In this document: in pieces, positions 16,732 to 26,865 of the stretch
Layout of the letters: each line of letters opens with the position of its first letter
Position numbering within the stretch: the stretch's first letter is position 1
NCBI RefSeq assembly: GCF_008520265.1
Contig: NZ_VIQM01000025.1
Coordinates: 124,001 to 188,000, forward strand
DNA from: Sphingobacterium cavernae
GTDB lineage: Bacteria > Bacteroidota > Bacteroidia > Sphingobacteriales > Sphingobacteriaceae
Direction of reading: 5' to 3'
Length of the DNA stretch: 64,000 nucleotides
Made by a program: the position numbers and the translations under genes
Notes under the pieces: generated by a model
What the model saw: the letters and a program-made list of their open reading frames with translations, nothing else
The model's database searches: none
What the model was told of the DNA's origin: nothing

Positions 16732-19700
16732 ATGCAGCAAGAAGGACTTTACAACCCAGAATTTGAACACGACGCTTGTGGTGTTGGTTTTGTAGCACAT
16801 ATAAAAGGTAAAAAATCGCATAACCAAGTGCGTGACGCCTTGATTATGCTAGAAAACATGGAACATCGCGGGGCTTGCGGATGTGATCCTGAAAGTGGTG
16901 ATGGTGCAGGAATAATGATTCAAGTACCACATGAATTTTTTTGGGAAGAATGCATTGATCTAGGCATACAACTTCAAGAGCCTGGATACTATGGTGTGGG
17001 TATGGTATTTTTACCAAAAGAAAAAACGCTAAACGACCTATGTCGTCAAGTTATAAAAGAAGCAGCCGCAGATAGAAAAATGGATTTCTTAGGTTTTCGA
17101 GCTGTTCCAGTAAACAAAGAAGGAATTGGACCTACAGCTCTAAGCGCAGAACCTGAAATCGTTCAGTTCTTCGTGTCAAGACCTGAAGGAGTGACAAACA
17201 CAGAAGATTTCGAAAGAAAATTATACGTTCTCCGAAGACTTATAATCCAAAAAATCAAATCAACCCAAGAATACCCTCTTCCGCTCTACATCGCTTCGCT
17301 TTCTTGCAAAACAATTATTTACAAAGGTCAATTGACAACTTATCAAGTTGGCACATATTATAAAGACTTAAAAGATTCACGTGTCGTATCTGCTTTCGGT
17401 TTGGTACACTCGCGTTTTTCTACAAATACATTTCCATCATGGTCATTGGCGCAGCCTTTCCGCATGATGGCACACAATGGTGAGATCAACACCTTGACGG
17501 GTAACTTAAACTGGTTCTACGCAGCAGTACGCTCTCTTTCTTCTCCGTATTTCACAAAAGAAGAAATGGAAATTTTGTTGCCTGTTGTGGACAAAGGTCA
17601 ATCCGATTCAGCTTGTCTGGATAATGTGGTTGAAATTCTATTACACAGTGGACGCAGCTTGCCACACGTGATGTTGATGTTAGTTCCTGAAGCATGGGAC
17701 GGCAACACACAAATGGACCCATTGAAAAGAGCATTCTACGAATACCACGCGACATTGATGGAGCCATGGGATGGTCCAGCAGCATTGTGTTTCACAGATG
17801 GTAAAATTATCGGTGCTACTTTAGATAGAAACGGGTTACGTCCTTTACGTTTTGCGGTAACTTCTGATGATCGCGTAATCGTGGCTTCCGAAGCTGGTGC
17901 ATTGCCAATTGATGAATCTATTATCATCAAAAAAGGTCGTCAACAACCTGGTAAAATCTTCGTGGTAGACATGGAGGCTGGAATAATCCGTACAGACGAA
18001 GAAGTTAAAGGCGAATTGGTTCGTCAACAACCTTACGGTGAATGGATCAACAATTATAAAATTAAACTAGAAGAATTAGCGGAGCCGCGTGTTACGTTTA
18101 CATACCTGTCAAAAGAATCTGTTTTCAAATACCAACAAGCTTTTGGTTATTCGAGAGAAGATATTGAGACAATATTAACACCAATGGCAACTACTGGTTA
18201 TGAGCCAATCGGTTCTATGGGTACGGATGTTCCTTTGGCTGTATTGTCGGATCAACCGCAACACATTTCTAGCTATTTCAAACAATTTTTCGCACAAGTA
18301 ACGAACCCACCAATCGACCCAATTCGCGAGCGTTTGGTAATGAGTTTGGCTACTTTTATAGGTAATTCTGGCAATATTCTTGTTGAAGACAAAAAATCTT
18401 GTCATTGTGTGACGTTAGAACACCCAATCTTAACTTCAAGCGAATTAGAGAAATTACGTTCTATCGACACAGGAGTTTTCCAAGCGAAAACATTACAATC
18501 ATACTTCCGTGCAGATGGCAAGCCAGGTTCATTAGAAGCAGGTATCGAAAGATTATGTCGTTATGCAGATGATGCGGTACGTGATGGATTCGAAGTCATT
18601 ATCTTATCAGACCGTGCTATTGATTCTCAACACGCAGCTATCCCTTCGATTCTGGCGGTATCAGCAGTACATCACCACTTGATTAAAACAGGTAACCGTG
18701 GTGCGGTAGGTTTGGTCGTAGAAGCGGGTGACGCTTGGGAAGTACACCATTTCGCATGTTTATTAGCTTTCGGAGCGACAGCAATCAACCCATATTTAGC
18801 TTTAGCTAGTATCCGTACGTTAAAAGCAGAAGGCCAACTTGAAACAGAGTTAGAATGGGAAGTATTACGCAAGAACTACGTAAAAGCAGTTTGCAATGGC
18901 TTGTTGAAAATATTCTCTAAAATGGGTATTTCGACATTGCAATCGTACCATGGTGCTCAAATCTTTGAGGTATTAGGTATCGATAAATCTGTGGTGGACA
19001 AATATTTCTGTGGCGCAGTATCACGTATTGGCGGGTTGGCTTTGGATGATATCGCACGCGAAGCACTAACTAAGCACTGGCGTTCGTTTGAAGCACCTCG
19101 CAACGTAAAACCATTATTACCAGAAGGTGGTATTTACCAATGGAAACGTCGCGGTGAAGGTCACTTGTGGAATCCACAAACTGTCCACTTGTTACAACAA
19201 GCTTGTCGTAACAATGACTACGAATCATTTAAAAAATATTCTGCATTAATCAATAACCAAAAAGAAGCAATGTTTACGCTTCGCGGATTATTGGATTTTG
19301 CAAAACATAGAAACTCAATCTCGATTGACGAGGTAGAACCAGCAAGCGAAATCCTGAAACGCTTTGCTACAGGAGCGATGTCTTTCGGTTCTATTTCACA
19401 CGAAGCACACAGCACATTAGCTATTGCAATGAACCGTATAGGCGGTAAATCCAATACTGGTGAAGGTGGTGAGGATGAAATCCGCTACCAAAAGTTACCA
19501 AATGGAGACTCTATGCGTTCGGCAATCAAACAAGTAGCTTCTGCACGTTTTGGTGTTACATCAAACTACTTGACTCAAGCCGATGAGATCCAAATCAAAA
19601 TGGCGCAAGGTGCTAAACCAGGGGAAGGTGGTCAATTACCAGGACACAAAGTTGACGATTGGATCGCTAAAACACGTCACTCTACGCCAGGTGTAGGTCT

Positions 19701-21231
19701 TATTTCTCCTCCACCACACCACGACATTTACTCAATCGAGGATTTGGCACAATTGATTTTCGATTTGAAAAATGCCAACCGCGATGCACGTATCAATGTG
19801 AAATTGGTATCGAAAGCAGGTGTAGGTACAATTGCTGCTGGTGTTGCGAAAGCGCACTCCGATGTAATCTTGATCGCAGGATATGACGGTGGTACTGGAG
19901 CTTCTCCAATCAGCTCAATCAAACATGCAGGTCTTCCTTGGGAACTTGGTTTGGCTGAAGCACACCAAACATTAGTACAAAATAAACTACGCAGTCGTGT
20001 CGTATTACAAGCGGACGGTCAAATGAAAACTGGTCGTGATTTAATCATTGCAACTTTATTAGGTGCTGAAGAATGGGGTGTGGCTACAGCGGCATTAATT
20101 GCTGGTGGATGTATTATGATGCGCAAATGTCATTTGAATACGTGTCCAGTAGGTGTTGCGACGCAAGATCCTGAATTACGTAAACTTTTCTCTGGAAAAC
20201 CAGAAGACATAGTGAATTTGTTCCATTTCTTAGCAGAAGAAATGCGTGAGATTATGGCTCAATTAGGATTCCGTACTATCAATGAGATGGTAGGTCGTGC
20301 ACAATTCTTGAAAAAACGAGAAGATGTAGGGCATTGGAAAGCTTCCAAAGTGGATTTCTCTGGGATCTTACACGTAGCACGCAACGAAGTTGGTCAATCT
20401 CTTTACAATACCGAAGAACAAGATCATGGCATGAGCATGATCCTAGATTGGGGATTGTTAAAACAAGCTAAAGATGCTTTAGATAATAAAACTCCAGTAT
20501 TCGGAACATTTATCGTAAAAAATACGGACCGTACTATTGGTACTTTACTTTCAAACGAAATATCAAAAATTTATGGTTCGGAAGGTTTGCCTGACAATAC
20601 AATCAACTTCAAATTTGAAGGTTCTGCTGGTCAATCATTCGGAGCATTTAATACAAAAGGAATTTCATTCGAATTAGAAGGTGAAGCGAACGATTACGTA
20701 GGTAAAGGTTTATCCGGTGCACAATTAGCAATTTATCCAGCTAAAGAAAGCACGTTAACACCTCACGAAAACATTATTATTGGTAACGTAGCCTTATATG
20801 GCGCGACTTCAGGTCACTTGTTTATCAATGGTATGGCTGGTGAGCGTTTTGCAGTTCGTAACTCGGGAGCTACAGCAGTTGTTGAAGGAATCGGAGACCA
20901 CGGATGTGAATATATGACAGGTGGCCGTGCTTTAATCTTAGGTGGCACAGGTAGAAACTTCGCAGCAGGTATGAGTGGTGGTATAGCCTGGATTTATGAC
21001 ATCAATGGTAATTTCAAAGAAAATTGCAACCAAGAAATGGTGGATCTTGACCCACTTGAAACTCAAGATGAAACTGAAATCATCGCGCTATTAAAACGTC
21101 ATGTGAATTTGACAAAAAGCGCGAGAGCATCATATATCTTAGAGAATTGGGCTACCGAAAAGAACAGATTCATCAAGGTATTCCCTCGTGAATATAAAAA
21201 TGTGTTATTGAAAAAAATGGTTGTAGCTTAA
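16732..21231 (+). CDS. gltB: Glutamate synthase, large (alpha) subunit
   Basis: A 1499-residue GltB that makes glutamate from 2-oxoglutarate and glutamine-derived ammonia in the cytoplasm. A 15-residue propeptide precedes the catalytic Cys16 (HDACGVGF) of the class II glutaminase domain (to about 420). Then follow the central domain, the FMN/synthase domain with TGEGGEDEIRYQ and SAPGEGGQLPGHKV-like GAKPGEGGQLPGH, and the [3Fe-4S] ligands C1127, C1133 and C1138 in the spacing CX5CX4C. The GXGXG beta-helix domain ends the protein (GLSGAQLAIYP, GGRALILGGTGRNFAAGMSGG). The length is normal. It forms an operon with gltD, 19 bp downstream. Confidence 0.99.
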   Translation: MQQEGLYNPEFEHDACGVGFVAHIKGKKSHNQVRDALIMLENMEHRGACGCDPESGDGAGIMIQVPHEFFWEECIDLGIQLQEPGYYGVGMVFLPKEKTLNDLCRQVIKEAAADRKMDFLGFRAVPVNKEGIGPTALSAEPEIVQFFVSRPEGVTNTEDFERKLYVLRRLIIQKIKSTQEYPLPLYIASLSCKTIIYKGQLTTYQVGTYYKDLKDSRVVSAFGLVHSRFSTNTFPSWSLAQPFRMMAHNGEINTLTGNLNWFYAAVRSLSSPYFTKEEMEILLPVVDKGQSDSACLDNVVEILLHSGRSLPHVMLMLVPEAWDGNTQMDPLKRAFYEYHATLMEPWDGPAALCFTDGKIIGATLDRNGLRPLRFAVTSDDRVIVASEAGALPIDESIIIKKGRQQPGKIFVVDMEAGIIRTDEEVKGELVRQQPYGEWINNYKIKLEELAEPRVTFTYLSKESVFKYQQAFGYSREDIETILTPMATTGYEPIGSMGTDVPLAVLSDQPQHISSYFKQFFAQVTNPPIDPIRERLVMSLATFIGNSGNILVEDKKSCHCVTLEHPILTSSELEKLRSIDTGVFQAKTLQSYFRADGKPGSLEAGIERLCRYADDAVRDGFEVIILSDRAIDSQHAAIPSILAVSAVHHHLIKTGNRGAVGLVVEAGDAWEVHHFACLLAFGATAINPYLALASIRTLKAEGQLETELEWEVLRKNYVKAVCNGLLKIFSKMGISTLQSYHGAQIFEVLGIDKSVVDKYFCGAVSRIGGLALDDIAREALTKHWRSFEAPRNVKPLLPEGGIYQWKRRGEGHLWNPQTVHLLQQACRNNDYESFKKYSALINNQKEAMFTLRGLLDFAKHRNSISIDEVEPASEILKRFATGAMSFGSISHEAHSTLAIAMNRIGGKSNTGEGGEDEIRYQKLPNGDSMRSAIKQVASARFGVTSNYLTQADEIQIKMAQGAKPGEGGQLPGHKVDDWIAKTRHSTPGVGLISPPPHHDIYSIEDLAQLIFDLKNANRDARINVKLVSKAGVGTIAAGVAKAHSDVILIAGYDGGTGASPISSIKHAGLPWELGLAEAHQTLVQNKLRSRVVLQADGQMKTGRDLIIATLLGAEEWGVATAALIAGGCIMMRKCHLNTCPVGVATQDPELRKLFSGKPEDIVNLFHFLAEEMREIMAQLGFRTINEMVGRAQFLKKREDVGHWKASKVDFSGILHVARNEVGQSLYNTEEQDHGMSMILDWGLLKQAKDALDNKTPVFGTFIVKNTDRTIGTLLSNEISKIYGSEGLPDNTINFKFEGSAGQSFGAFNTKGISFELEGEANDYVGKGLSGAQLAIYPAKESTLTPHENIIIGNVALYGATSGHLFINGMAGERFAVRNSGATAVVEGIGDHGCEYMTGGRALILGGTGRNFAAGMSGGIAWIYDINGNFKENCNQEMVDLDPLETQDETEIIALLKRHVNLTKSARASYILENWATEKNRFIKVFPREYKNVLLKKMVVA

Positions 21232-21250
21232 TTAAAGAGGAAATAAAATC

Positions 21251-22717
21251 ATGGGAAAAGCAACTGGATTTTTAGAATTCGATAGAGTACTTCCTCAAAA
21301 AGAGGCTGTAGAAAATAGAAAACAAAATTACCAAGAATTTGTACACACTTATTCTGACGAGCAATTGAACAATCAAGCTGCACGTTGTATGAACTGTGGT
21401 ATTCCATTCTGTCACTCAGGATGTCCTCTTGGAAATGTTATACCAGAATTTAACGATGCTGTGTATGACGGCAAATGGGAAGAAGCATACAATATATTAT
21501 CATCAACTAATAACTTTCCAGAGTTTACAGGACGTATTTGTCCTGCGCCATGCGAGTCCGCATGTGTATTGGGTATCAACAAAAATCCTGTAGCCATTGA
21601 GGAAATCGAAAAACATATCATTGAGATTGCTTACAAAAAAGGCTACGTACAACCTAATAAGTCTGCAATTAAAACAGGTAAAAAAGTTGCTGTTGTTGGT
21701 GGCGGTCCTGCTGGACTTGCTGCTGCAGCACAGTTAAACAAAGCTGGTCACGATGTTGTTGTGTACGAACGTGATGACAAAGTGGGCGGATTATTGCGCT
21801 ACGGTATTCCTGATTTTAAATTAGATAAATCGGTTATCGACAGACGCGTAGACGTAATGAAAGAGTCGGGAATTGAGTTCCGCACAAATGCAGAAGTTGG
21901 TAAAAACGTACCAGCATCTGAATTGGATCAATATGATGCTGTAGTATTGTCTGGTGGATCTACAATTCCTCGTAATTTGAATATCCCTGGACGTGAACTA
22001 AAAGGCGTTTACTATGCAATGGAATTCTTGAAACAACAAAACCAACGTGTAGGTAACTCCCCTATCGAAACAGAAGAAATCTTAGCTACTGGCAAAAATG
22101 TATTGGTAATCGGTGGCGGTGATACTGGATCTGACTGTGTTGGTACTTCAAACAGACACGGTGCAAAATCCGTGACACAGTTTGAATTGATGCCGCAACC
22201 ACCACAAGCTCGTTCAGCTGCTATGCCTTGGCCGACTTATCCGATGTTGTTAAAAACAACGACTTCGCACGAAGAAGGATGTCAAAGACATTGGAGTATC
22301 AGCACCAAAGAATTCTTAGGCGACGGAAACGGTAATCTTCGCGCTGCTTTAGTTGTTGATTTGGAATGGGAAACTGACGCTTTAGGCAGACCTACAAAAT
22401 TCAAAGAAGTTGAAGGTTCTCAACGTGAAATTCCTTGCGAATTGGTAACATTAGCGATGGGATTCTTACACCCACAATATGATGGCCTTTTACAACAATT
22501 AGGCATCGCATTGGATGAAAGAGGAAACGTTAAAGCTGTAGAAGGTTCTTACCAAACTAGTGCAAACAAATATTTCGCTGCTGGCGATATGCGTCGCGGT
22601 CAATCATTAGTCGTATGGGCGATTTCAGAAGGTCGCGAATGTGCGCGGAAAGTGGATGAATTCTTAATGGGTTCGACGGTATTAGAAAGTAAAGAAGCTG
22701 TCTATACATATGCATAG
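21251..22717 (+). CDS. gltD: Glutamate synthase, small (beta) subunit
   Basis: A 488-residue NAD(P)H-oxidising subunit that feeds electrons to GltB. The N-terminal Cys clusters CMNCGIPFCHSGCP and CPAPCESACVLG ligate two [4Fe-4S] centres. The FAD fold begins with VAVVGGGPAGLAAA, and the NAD(P)H fold is at LVIGGGDTGSDCVGTS. The C-terminal FAD contact is FAAGDMRRGQSLVVWA. A purine-rich GAGGAAA-type ribosome site (AAAGAGGAAAT) precedes the ATG, which is unusually clear for this phylum. A terminator follows the stop. Confidence 0.99.
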   Translation: MGKATGFLEFDRVLPQKEAVENRKQNYQEFVHTYSDEQLNNQAARCMNCGIPFCHSGCPLGNVIPEFNDAVYDGKWEEAYNILSSTNNFPEFTGRICPAPCESACVLGINKNPVAIEEIEKHIIEIAYKKGYVQPNKSAIKTGKKVAVVGGGPAGLAAAAQLNKAGHDVVVYERDDKVGGLLRYGIPDFKLDKSVIDRRVDVMKESGIEFRTNAEVGKNVPASELDQYDAVVLSGGSTIPRNLNIPGRELKGVYYAMEFLKQQNQRVGNSPIETEEILATGKNVLVIGGGDTGSDCVGTSNRHGAKSVTQFELMPQPPQARSAAMPWPTYPMLLKTTTSHEEGCQRHWSISTKEFLGDGNGNLRAALVVDLEWETDALGRPTKFKEVEGSQREIPCELVTLAMGFLHPQYDGLLQQLGIALDERGNVKAVEGSYQTSANKYFAAGDMRRGQSLVVWAISEGRECARKVDEFLMGSTVLESKEAVYTYA

Positions 22718-22743
22718 AAACTAATCATCATCTATATTTTTTT

Positions 22744-22788
22744 AATATTCCCTTTTATTACATTCGTAAAAAAGGGAATTATTTTTTT
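22744..22788 (+). terminator. Rho-independent terminator after gltBD
   Basis: The arms AATATTCCCTTTT and AAAAAGGGAATTATT flank a loop containing ATTACATTCGT and run into a T tract. It ends the gltBD operon. Confidence 0.75.
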
Positions 22789-22927
22789 AAAGTATTTTTC
22801 AATAAAATAATTGAAAATCAAGTTTTATAACCAATTAAACATTTAACCCGTACTTTATTTTCAAAATTAAAAAGCACTTCAAAATCTTAGATTAATAATG
22901 TATTTTTATTAAAAATATCATCTACAC

Positions 22928-24231
22928 ATGAAGCGGTTTCTTAATTATTGGAATAAAATTAAGAATATAGGAAAGGATTCATCCTTATCTTTGTATAATA
23001 TTAAGGTGCTTAATAATATTAATGCTGCGTCATTTATTTTTATACTTGTTTCATTCTCCTATGCTGTTCTAAATTTCTTTCAAGGAAGACCCTTATTGAC
23101 AACTATCAATCTGTCTATAACACTAAATCTTACTACAGTATTAATACTTAATCATTACAGAAAATATGATTTAGCAAAAATCGTATTATTGTTCTTCAAT
23201 GCTTTTTCACTCACCTTATCATGATTTATTTATAAAAACCAATCAGAACTATACTTACTGAGCGTGCTGATAGCCATTACACTTATTTATAGAAATAGAA
23301 GTATCCAAATAATATCGAGTGTTATTTTAAGTGCAATATTCATTGCTATTAAATTTGTTCCGTATCCATTTGATGTCGACTTACCCGTACTGCCCGAACG
23401 AACAATTTTAAATGTATGTGGAGGATTATTCTGTTTGATTTACATCATAATGATACAATACAATGCCCAAATTTCGACTAATAGAATAATACGTAAACAA
23501 CATTTATTAGTTCAGAAAAACAATCAAAACATGAAAAAGATCCTAACGATTATCGCTCATGATGTACGTGCTCCTTTAGGGTCAATTCAAAATTTGCTTT
23601 TTCTTTATAAAGAAAAGATTATTTCAAGAGAAATAGCTACTGACACTTTTGAATCTATAAATGATCGATTAACGAATCTTGACAGCACACTTGTCGAATT
23701 ATTAAATTGGAGCTCCACAAGTCTGCGTCGCTCTCGGGTCGAGCCAAAAGACATTAAATTAATTGAAGCCATAGATCATTTATGTGTATTCTTAAAATCA
23801 CAATTTGAAAATAAAAACTTACAAATACTGACCGATATTCCAAGTGATTTAAGTGTATTTGCAGATCCATATCATTTAAATATTATAGTTCCAAACTTAC
23901 TGAACAATGCAATTAAGTTTTCACACAATGAGGGTAAATTGTGGTGTCTGCTAGTCAGGAAAATGATCAAATAAGATTGAAAATTCAAGATTATGGTATT
24001 GGAATTTCGACAGAAAAAATGAAGAATTTTCTCGAAACTATTCAAACACCCAATTTAGGAACAGCAGGTGAGAGAGGCACTTGCTTTGGACTCGTACTTG
24101 TAAATGATCTTATCCAACAAAATAATGGCCATATCACTTTAAAAAGTAAATTAGGTGAAGGTTCGACTTTCATTATATCGCTACCAAAAAGTAAGGCCTT
24201 ACAGCAGACAAATGTTTTAGTAACATCATAG
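22928..24231 (+). pseudogene. Sensor histidine kinase, disrupted by stop codon and frameshift
   Basis: Three fragments add up to one membrane histidine kinase of about 434 residues. An in-frame TGA at 23222-23224 interrupts the transmembrane region; the same frame then continues through the dimerisation domain (IIAHDVRAPLGSIQNL, H-box) and the N-box NLLNNAIKFSHNEGK. Near 23935-23938 one A appears lost from an AAAATTG run, which shifts the frame. The ATP-binding part continues in another frame from VVSASQENDQIRLKI through the G1 box DYGIGIS to the G2 region GTCFGLVLVNDL. In G2 a Cys replaces the usual central Gly, a further sign of relaxed selection. No response regulator is adjacent. Either a decayed gene or, less likely with two lesions, sequencing errors. 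Confidence 0.85.
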
Positions 24232-24338
24232 ACTCCATCTCTGTTGGAAAAAGGATCAGATAATAATAATGAAAAGAAATATAATCTACTAGATTAGTAT
24301 ATTTTCATTTTTTATAGCGCAATTCATACGATTTACGT

Positions 24339-24346
24339 ATGTTTGT
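24339..24346 (+). promoter_or_regulatory. -7 box TATGTTTG of the nuoH-N operon
   Basis: TATGTTTG matches TAnnTTTG and lies 30 bp before the nuoH TTG start, in the gap after the broken kinase. It suggests that nuoHIJKLMN is transcribed independently. Confidence 0.45.
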
Positions 24347-24376
24347 ACTTAATTAAGAATTAATCTAAAGAGTACT

Positions 24377-25450
24377 TTGGGCGAAATTTTACTTCATATT
24401 CTAGTACCGCTTGTCATTTTTGGCTTCATCGCTTTGTTCACGCTATTTGCTGTGTATGCAGAGCGTAAAATTGCAGGTTTTGTACAAGATAGACTTGGCC
24501 CAATGGAAACTGGAAAATACGGCTTATTACAAACTTTTGCCGACATTCTTAAACTCCTTCAAAAAGAATTGATAAACCCTTCTGCTGCAGATAAAATATT
24601 ATTTGCTGCAGCGCCAGTCGTTATTTTTGTAGCTGTATTTATTGGGTATTCCGTAGTACCTTGGGCGCCTGACTTTATTCCTGCAAATACAAACACAGGA
24701 CTCTTCTTCATCATGGCTGTAGTATCTATCGATGCGTTAGGCATCTTGATGGCGGGTTGGGGTTCTAATAACAAATACTCTTTATTGGGTTCCATTCGCG
24801 CGATCGCGCAAATGGTATCGTATGAAATTCCGGTTGGATTATCTTTAATCGCAGCAGTAATGATTACACAAACTTTGAATCTAAACGCAATCGCATTCAA
24901 TCAAGGAATTCTCAGTACAGAAAGTATTCATTTCCTAGGATTTTGGGATGTTTCTGAGATTGGTGGAATATTCGCTTGGAATATATTCCAAGCTCCTCAT
25001 TTGATTGTTGTTTATGTCATCTTTTTTGTGGCTACACTCGCAGAATGTAATCGTGCTCCATTTGATATTCCAGAGGCTGAATCGGAGCTGATTGGTGGTT
25101 TTCATACAGAATATGGAGGAATTCGCTTTGCCTTTGTATTCTTAGCAGAATATGCCATGATGTTTTTGGTGGCTATGCTTGGTGTAGTTATATTTTTAGG
25201 CGGATGGAATACCCCCTTACCAAATATTGGTGCTTTAAAATTGGCAGATTGGACGACAGGTTTAGTTTGGGGTATTTTTTGGACTTTTGCAAAATCATTG
25301 ACCATAGTAGGTATTCAAATGTGGATTCGTTGGACTTTACCTCGTTTTAGAGCAGACCAACTAATGAACTTATGTTGGAAAGTGATGATTCCAATTGCTT
25401 TTGCCTGCATGGCAATATCAGGATTGTGGCGCATATTAGTAATGAATTAA
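24377..25450 (+). CDS. nuoH: NADH-quinone oxidoreductase subunit H
   Basis: A 357-residue complex I membrane subunit at the junction of the peripheral and membrane arms, contributing to the quinone-binding channel. It is multi-spanning and carries the family signatures YAERKIAGFVQDRLGPMETGKYGLLQ, LAECNRAPFDIPEAESELIGGFHTEYGG and IRWTLPRFRADQLM. No ATG is available at the right place; the frame begins with TTG at 24377, an uncommon start. It heads a compact operon; the usual upstream genes nuoA-G are absent here. Confidence 0.97.
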   Translation: MGEILLHILVPLVIFGFIALFTLFAVYAERKIAGFVQDRLGPMETGKYGLLQTFADILKLLQKELINPSAADKILFAAAPVVIFVAVFIGYSVVPWAPDFIPANTNTGLFFIMAVVSIDALGILMAGWGSNNKYSLLGSIRAIAQMVSYEIPVGLSLIAAVMITQTLNLNAIAFNQGILSTESIHFLGFWDVSEIGGIFAWNIFQAPHLIVVYVIFFVATLAECNRAPFDIPEAESELIGGFHTEYGGIRFAFVFLAEYAMMFLVAMLGVVIFLGGWNTPLPNIGALKLADWTTGLVWGIFWTFAKSLTIVGIQMWIRWTLPRFRADQLMNLCWKVMIPIAFACMAISGLWRILVMN

Positions 25451-25451
25451 G

Positions 25452-26015
25452 TTGATTTTAAAAACAACAATACACGGCTTTGCGACAGCGGTAAAAGGAT
25501 TACTTTTGACCGTAGGTCACCTCTTTGGAGCGAAGAAATCACGTGAAACACGCGATATTCGCCAAGCTGACTATTTTGAGAAACAAGAAGGTGTTACTAC
25601 AGTGCAGTTTCCACACGAGAAAATGCCAATTCCTGAGGTAGCACGTTATCAATTAGACGTCGAAATAGATGATTGCATCGTGTGTGATTTGTGCGCAAAA
25701 GCTTGTCCTGTGGATTGTATAACTATAGAATCTATAAAATCACCTGAGGCAATAGGAAAAACATCGGACGGCAGTGTAAAACGTCTGTACGCCGCGCAGT
25801 TTGATATTGACATGGCCAAATGTATGTATTGTGGATTATGTACTGTGGTATGTCCGACAGAATGTATCACGATGACCAATCAATACGATCGAAGCACGAC
25901 AAAATTAACAGATTTGATCTATGATTTCGGTGAAATGACCGATGATGAAATAGCCAAACGTAAAGAAGAATGGACACGTTTCCAAGCTGACAAGGAGGCA
26001 GCGAAAAAGAAATAA
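25452..26015 (+). CDS. nuoI: NADH-quinone oxidoreductase subunit I (2x[4Fe-4S])
   Basis: A 187-residue peripheral subunit that carries the last iron-sulfur centres before quinone. Two ferredoxin motifs are complete: CIVCDLCAKACPVDC and CMYCGLCTVVCPTEC. The N-terminal amphipathic helix GFATAVKGLLLTVGHLFG and the EKMPIPEVARYQLDV segment are typical. The start is a TTG, one base after the nuoH stop, which suggests translational coupling. The ATG of nuoJ overlaps its stop codon. Confidence 0.97.
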   Translation: MILKTTIHGFATAVKGLLLTVGHLFGAKKSRETRDIRQADYFEKQEGVTTVQFPHEKMPIPEVARYQLDVEIDDCIVCDLCAKACPVDCITIESIKSPEAIGKTSDGSVKRLYAAQFDIDMAKCMYCGLCTVVCPTECITMTNQYDRSTTKLTDLIYDFGEMTDDEIAKRKEEWTRFQADKEAAKKK

Positions 26016-26563
26016 TGAATCTAGAAGTATTTCTTTTTTATGCTTTTGCAGCTTTAGCAATAGGTTCTTCGCTTTTAGTGGTGAGTCTAAAAAATACAGC
26101 ACGTGCTTTATTCTTGTTCTTCATTACTTTATTTGCGATGGCTGGGTTGTTCTTATTCGCTTTAGCAGATTTTGTGGCTATCACGCAAATTATGGTGTAT
26201 GTCGGTGGAGTTTTGATATTGATGATATTTGCTTTTATGCTTTCAAACAAAGAGCTATTGGCAGATTTACAGCAGATTTCAGGCTCTTTTATAAGTATGC
26301 CGAGTTGGCAATCCTTATTACTAGCTTTAGGATTTTTTAGCGTTATTTTACTTGGCTTGAAAGAATGGAATAATGACATGCCCGAATGGATAATGAGTAA
26401 TATCAAATCCGGTGATGTCATCTCGCCCAACGATAACAATATACATCAATTGGGCATCAAGTTCATGACACAATACGTGTTGCCATTTGAGGTGATTTCT
26501 ATATTCTTGTTGATGGCACTTATTGGTGCAGCACATTTATCTAGAAAGGAGGAAACGCAATGA
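26015..26563 (+). CDS. nuoJ: NADH-quinone oxidoreductase subunit J
   Basis: A 182-residue membrane subunit with five hydrophobic segments. The conserved third-helix pattern QIMVYVGGVLILMIFAFML is clear, including the pi-bulge region important for proton pumping in characterised enzymes. Its ATG overlaps the nuoI stop, and its last bases overlap the nuoK start by 4 bp. Confidence 0.96.
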   Translation: MNLEVFLFYAFAALAIGSSLLVVSLKNTARALFLFFITLFAMAGLFLFALADFVAITQIMVYVGGVLILMIFAFMLSNKELLADLQQISGSFISMPSWQSLLLALGFFSVILLGLKEWNNDMPEWIMSNIKSGDVISPNDNNIHQLGIKFMTQYVLPFEVISIFLLMALIGAAHLSRKEETQ

Positions 26564-26865
26564 TTACGTTGACACATTTTTTGGTGGTAAGTGCTTGTAT
26601 TTTTTGCATCGGACTGTACACGGTATTAGCTAAACGCAATGCCATCATGATTTTAGTCGGCATTGAATTGATGATTAATGCAGCTATTCTGAATTTTGTA
26701 GCTTTCAGCAAATACGATAAAATCAATTACGGCGGTCAAGTGTTTGCTTTGTTCGCTATTGTGTTAGCGGCAGCTTCTGTTGCAGTAGGATTGGCAATAA
26801 TTCTAAACGTGTACAGACATTACAAAACCATTAACCCTGATAATATTACGGATTTAAGAGATTAA
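26560..26865 (+). CDS. nuoK: NADH-quinone oxidoreductase subunit K
   Basis: A 101-residue three-helix membrane subunit. The signature RNAIMILVGIELMINAAILNFVAF contains the conserved membrane Glu (GIELM) used in proton transfer, and a second buried Glu region precedes AAASVAVGLAIILNVYRHY. Start and end overlap nuoJ (4 bp) and nuoL (1 bp), so translation is probably coupled. Confidence 0.97.
   Translation: MITLTHFLVVSACIFCIGLYTVLAKRNAIMILVGIELMINAAILNFVAFSKYDKINYGGQVFALFAIVLAAASVAVGLAIILNVYRHYKTINPDNITDLRD

Noticed and set aside
16732-21231. Many long open frames on the opposite strand of gltB.
   Set aside because: They are antisense shadows produced by codon bias; none has recognisable domains.
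23222-23224. The TGA inside the histidine kinase could encode selenocysteine or be read through.
   Set aside because: No selenoprotein family or SECIS-like hairpin fits, the site lies in a membrane segment, and a second frameshift downstream favours decay.
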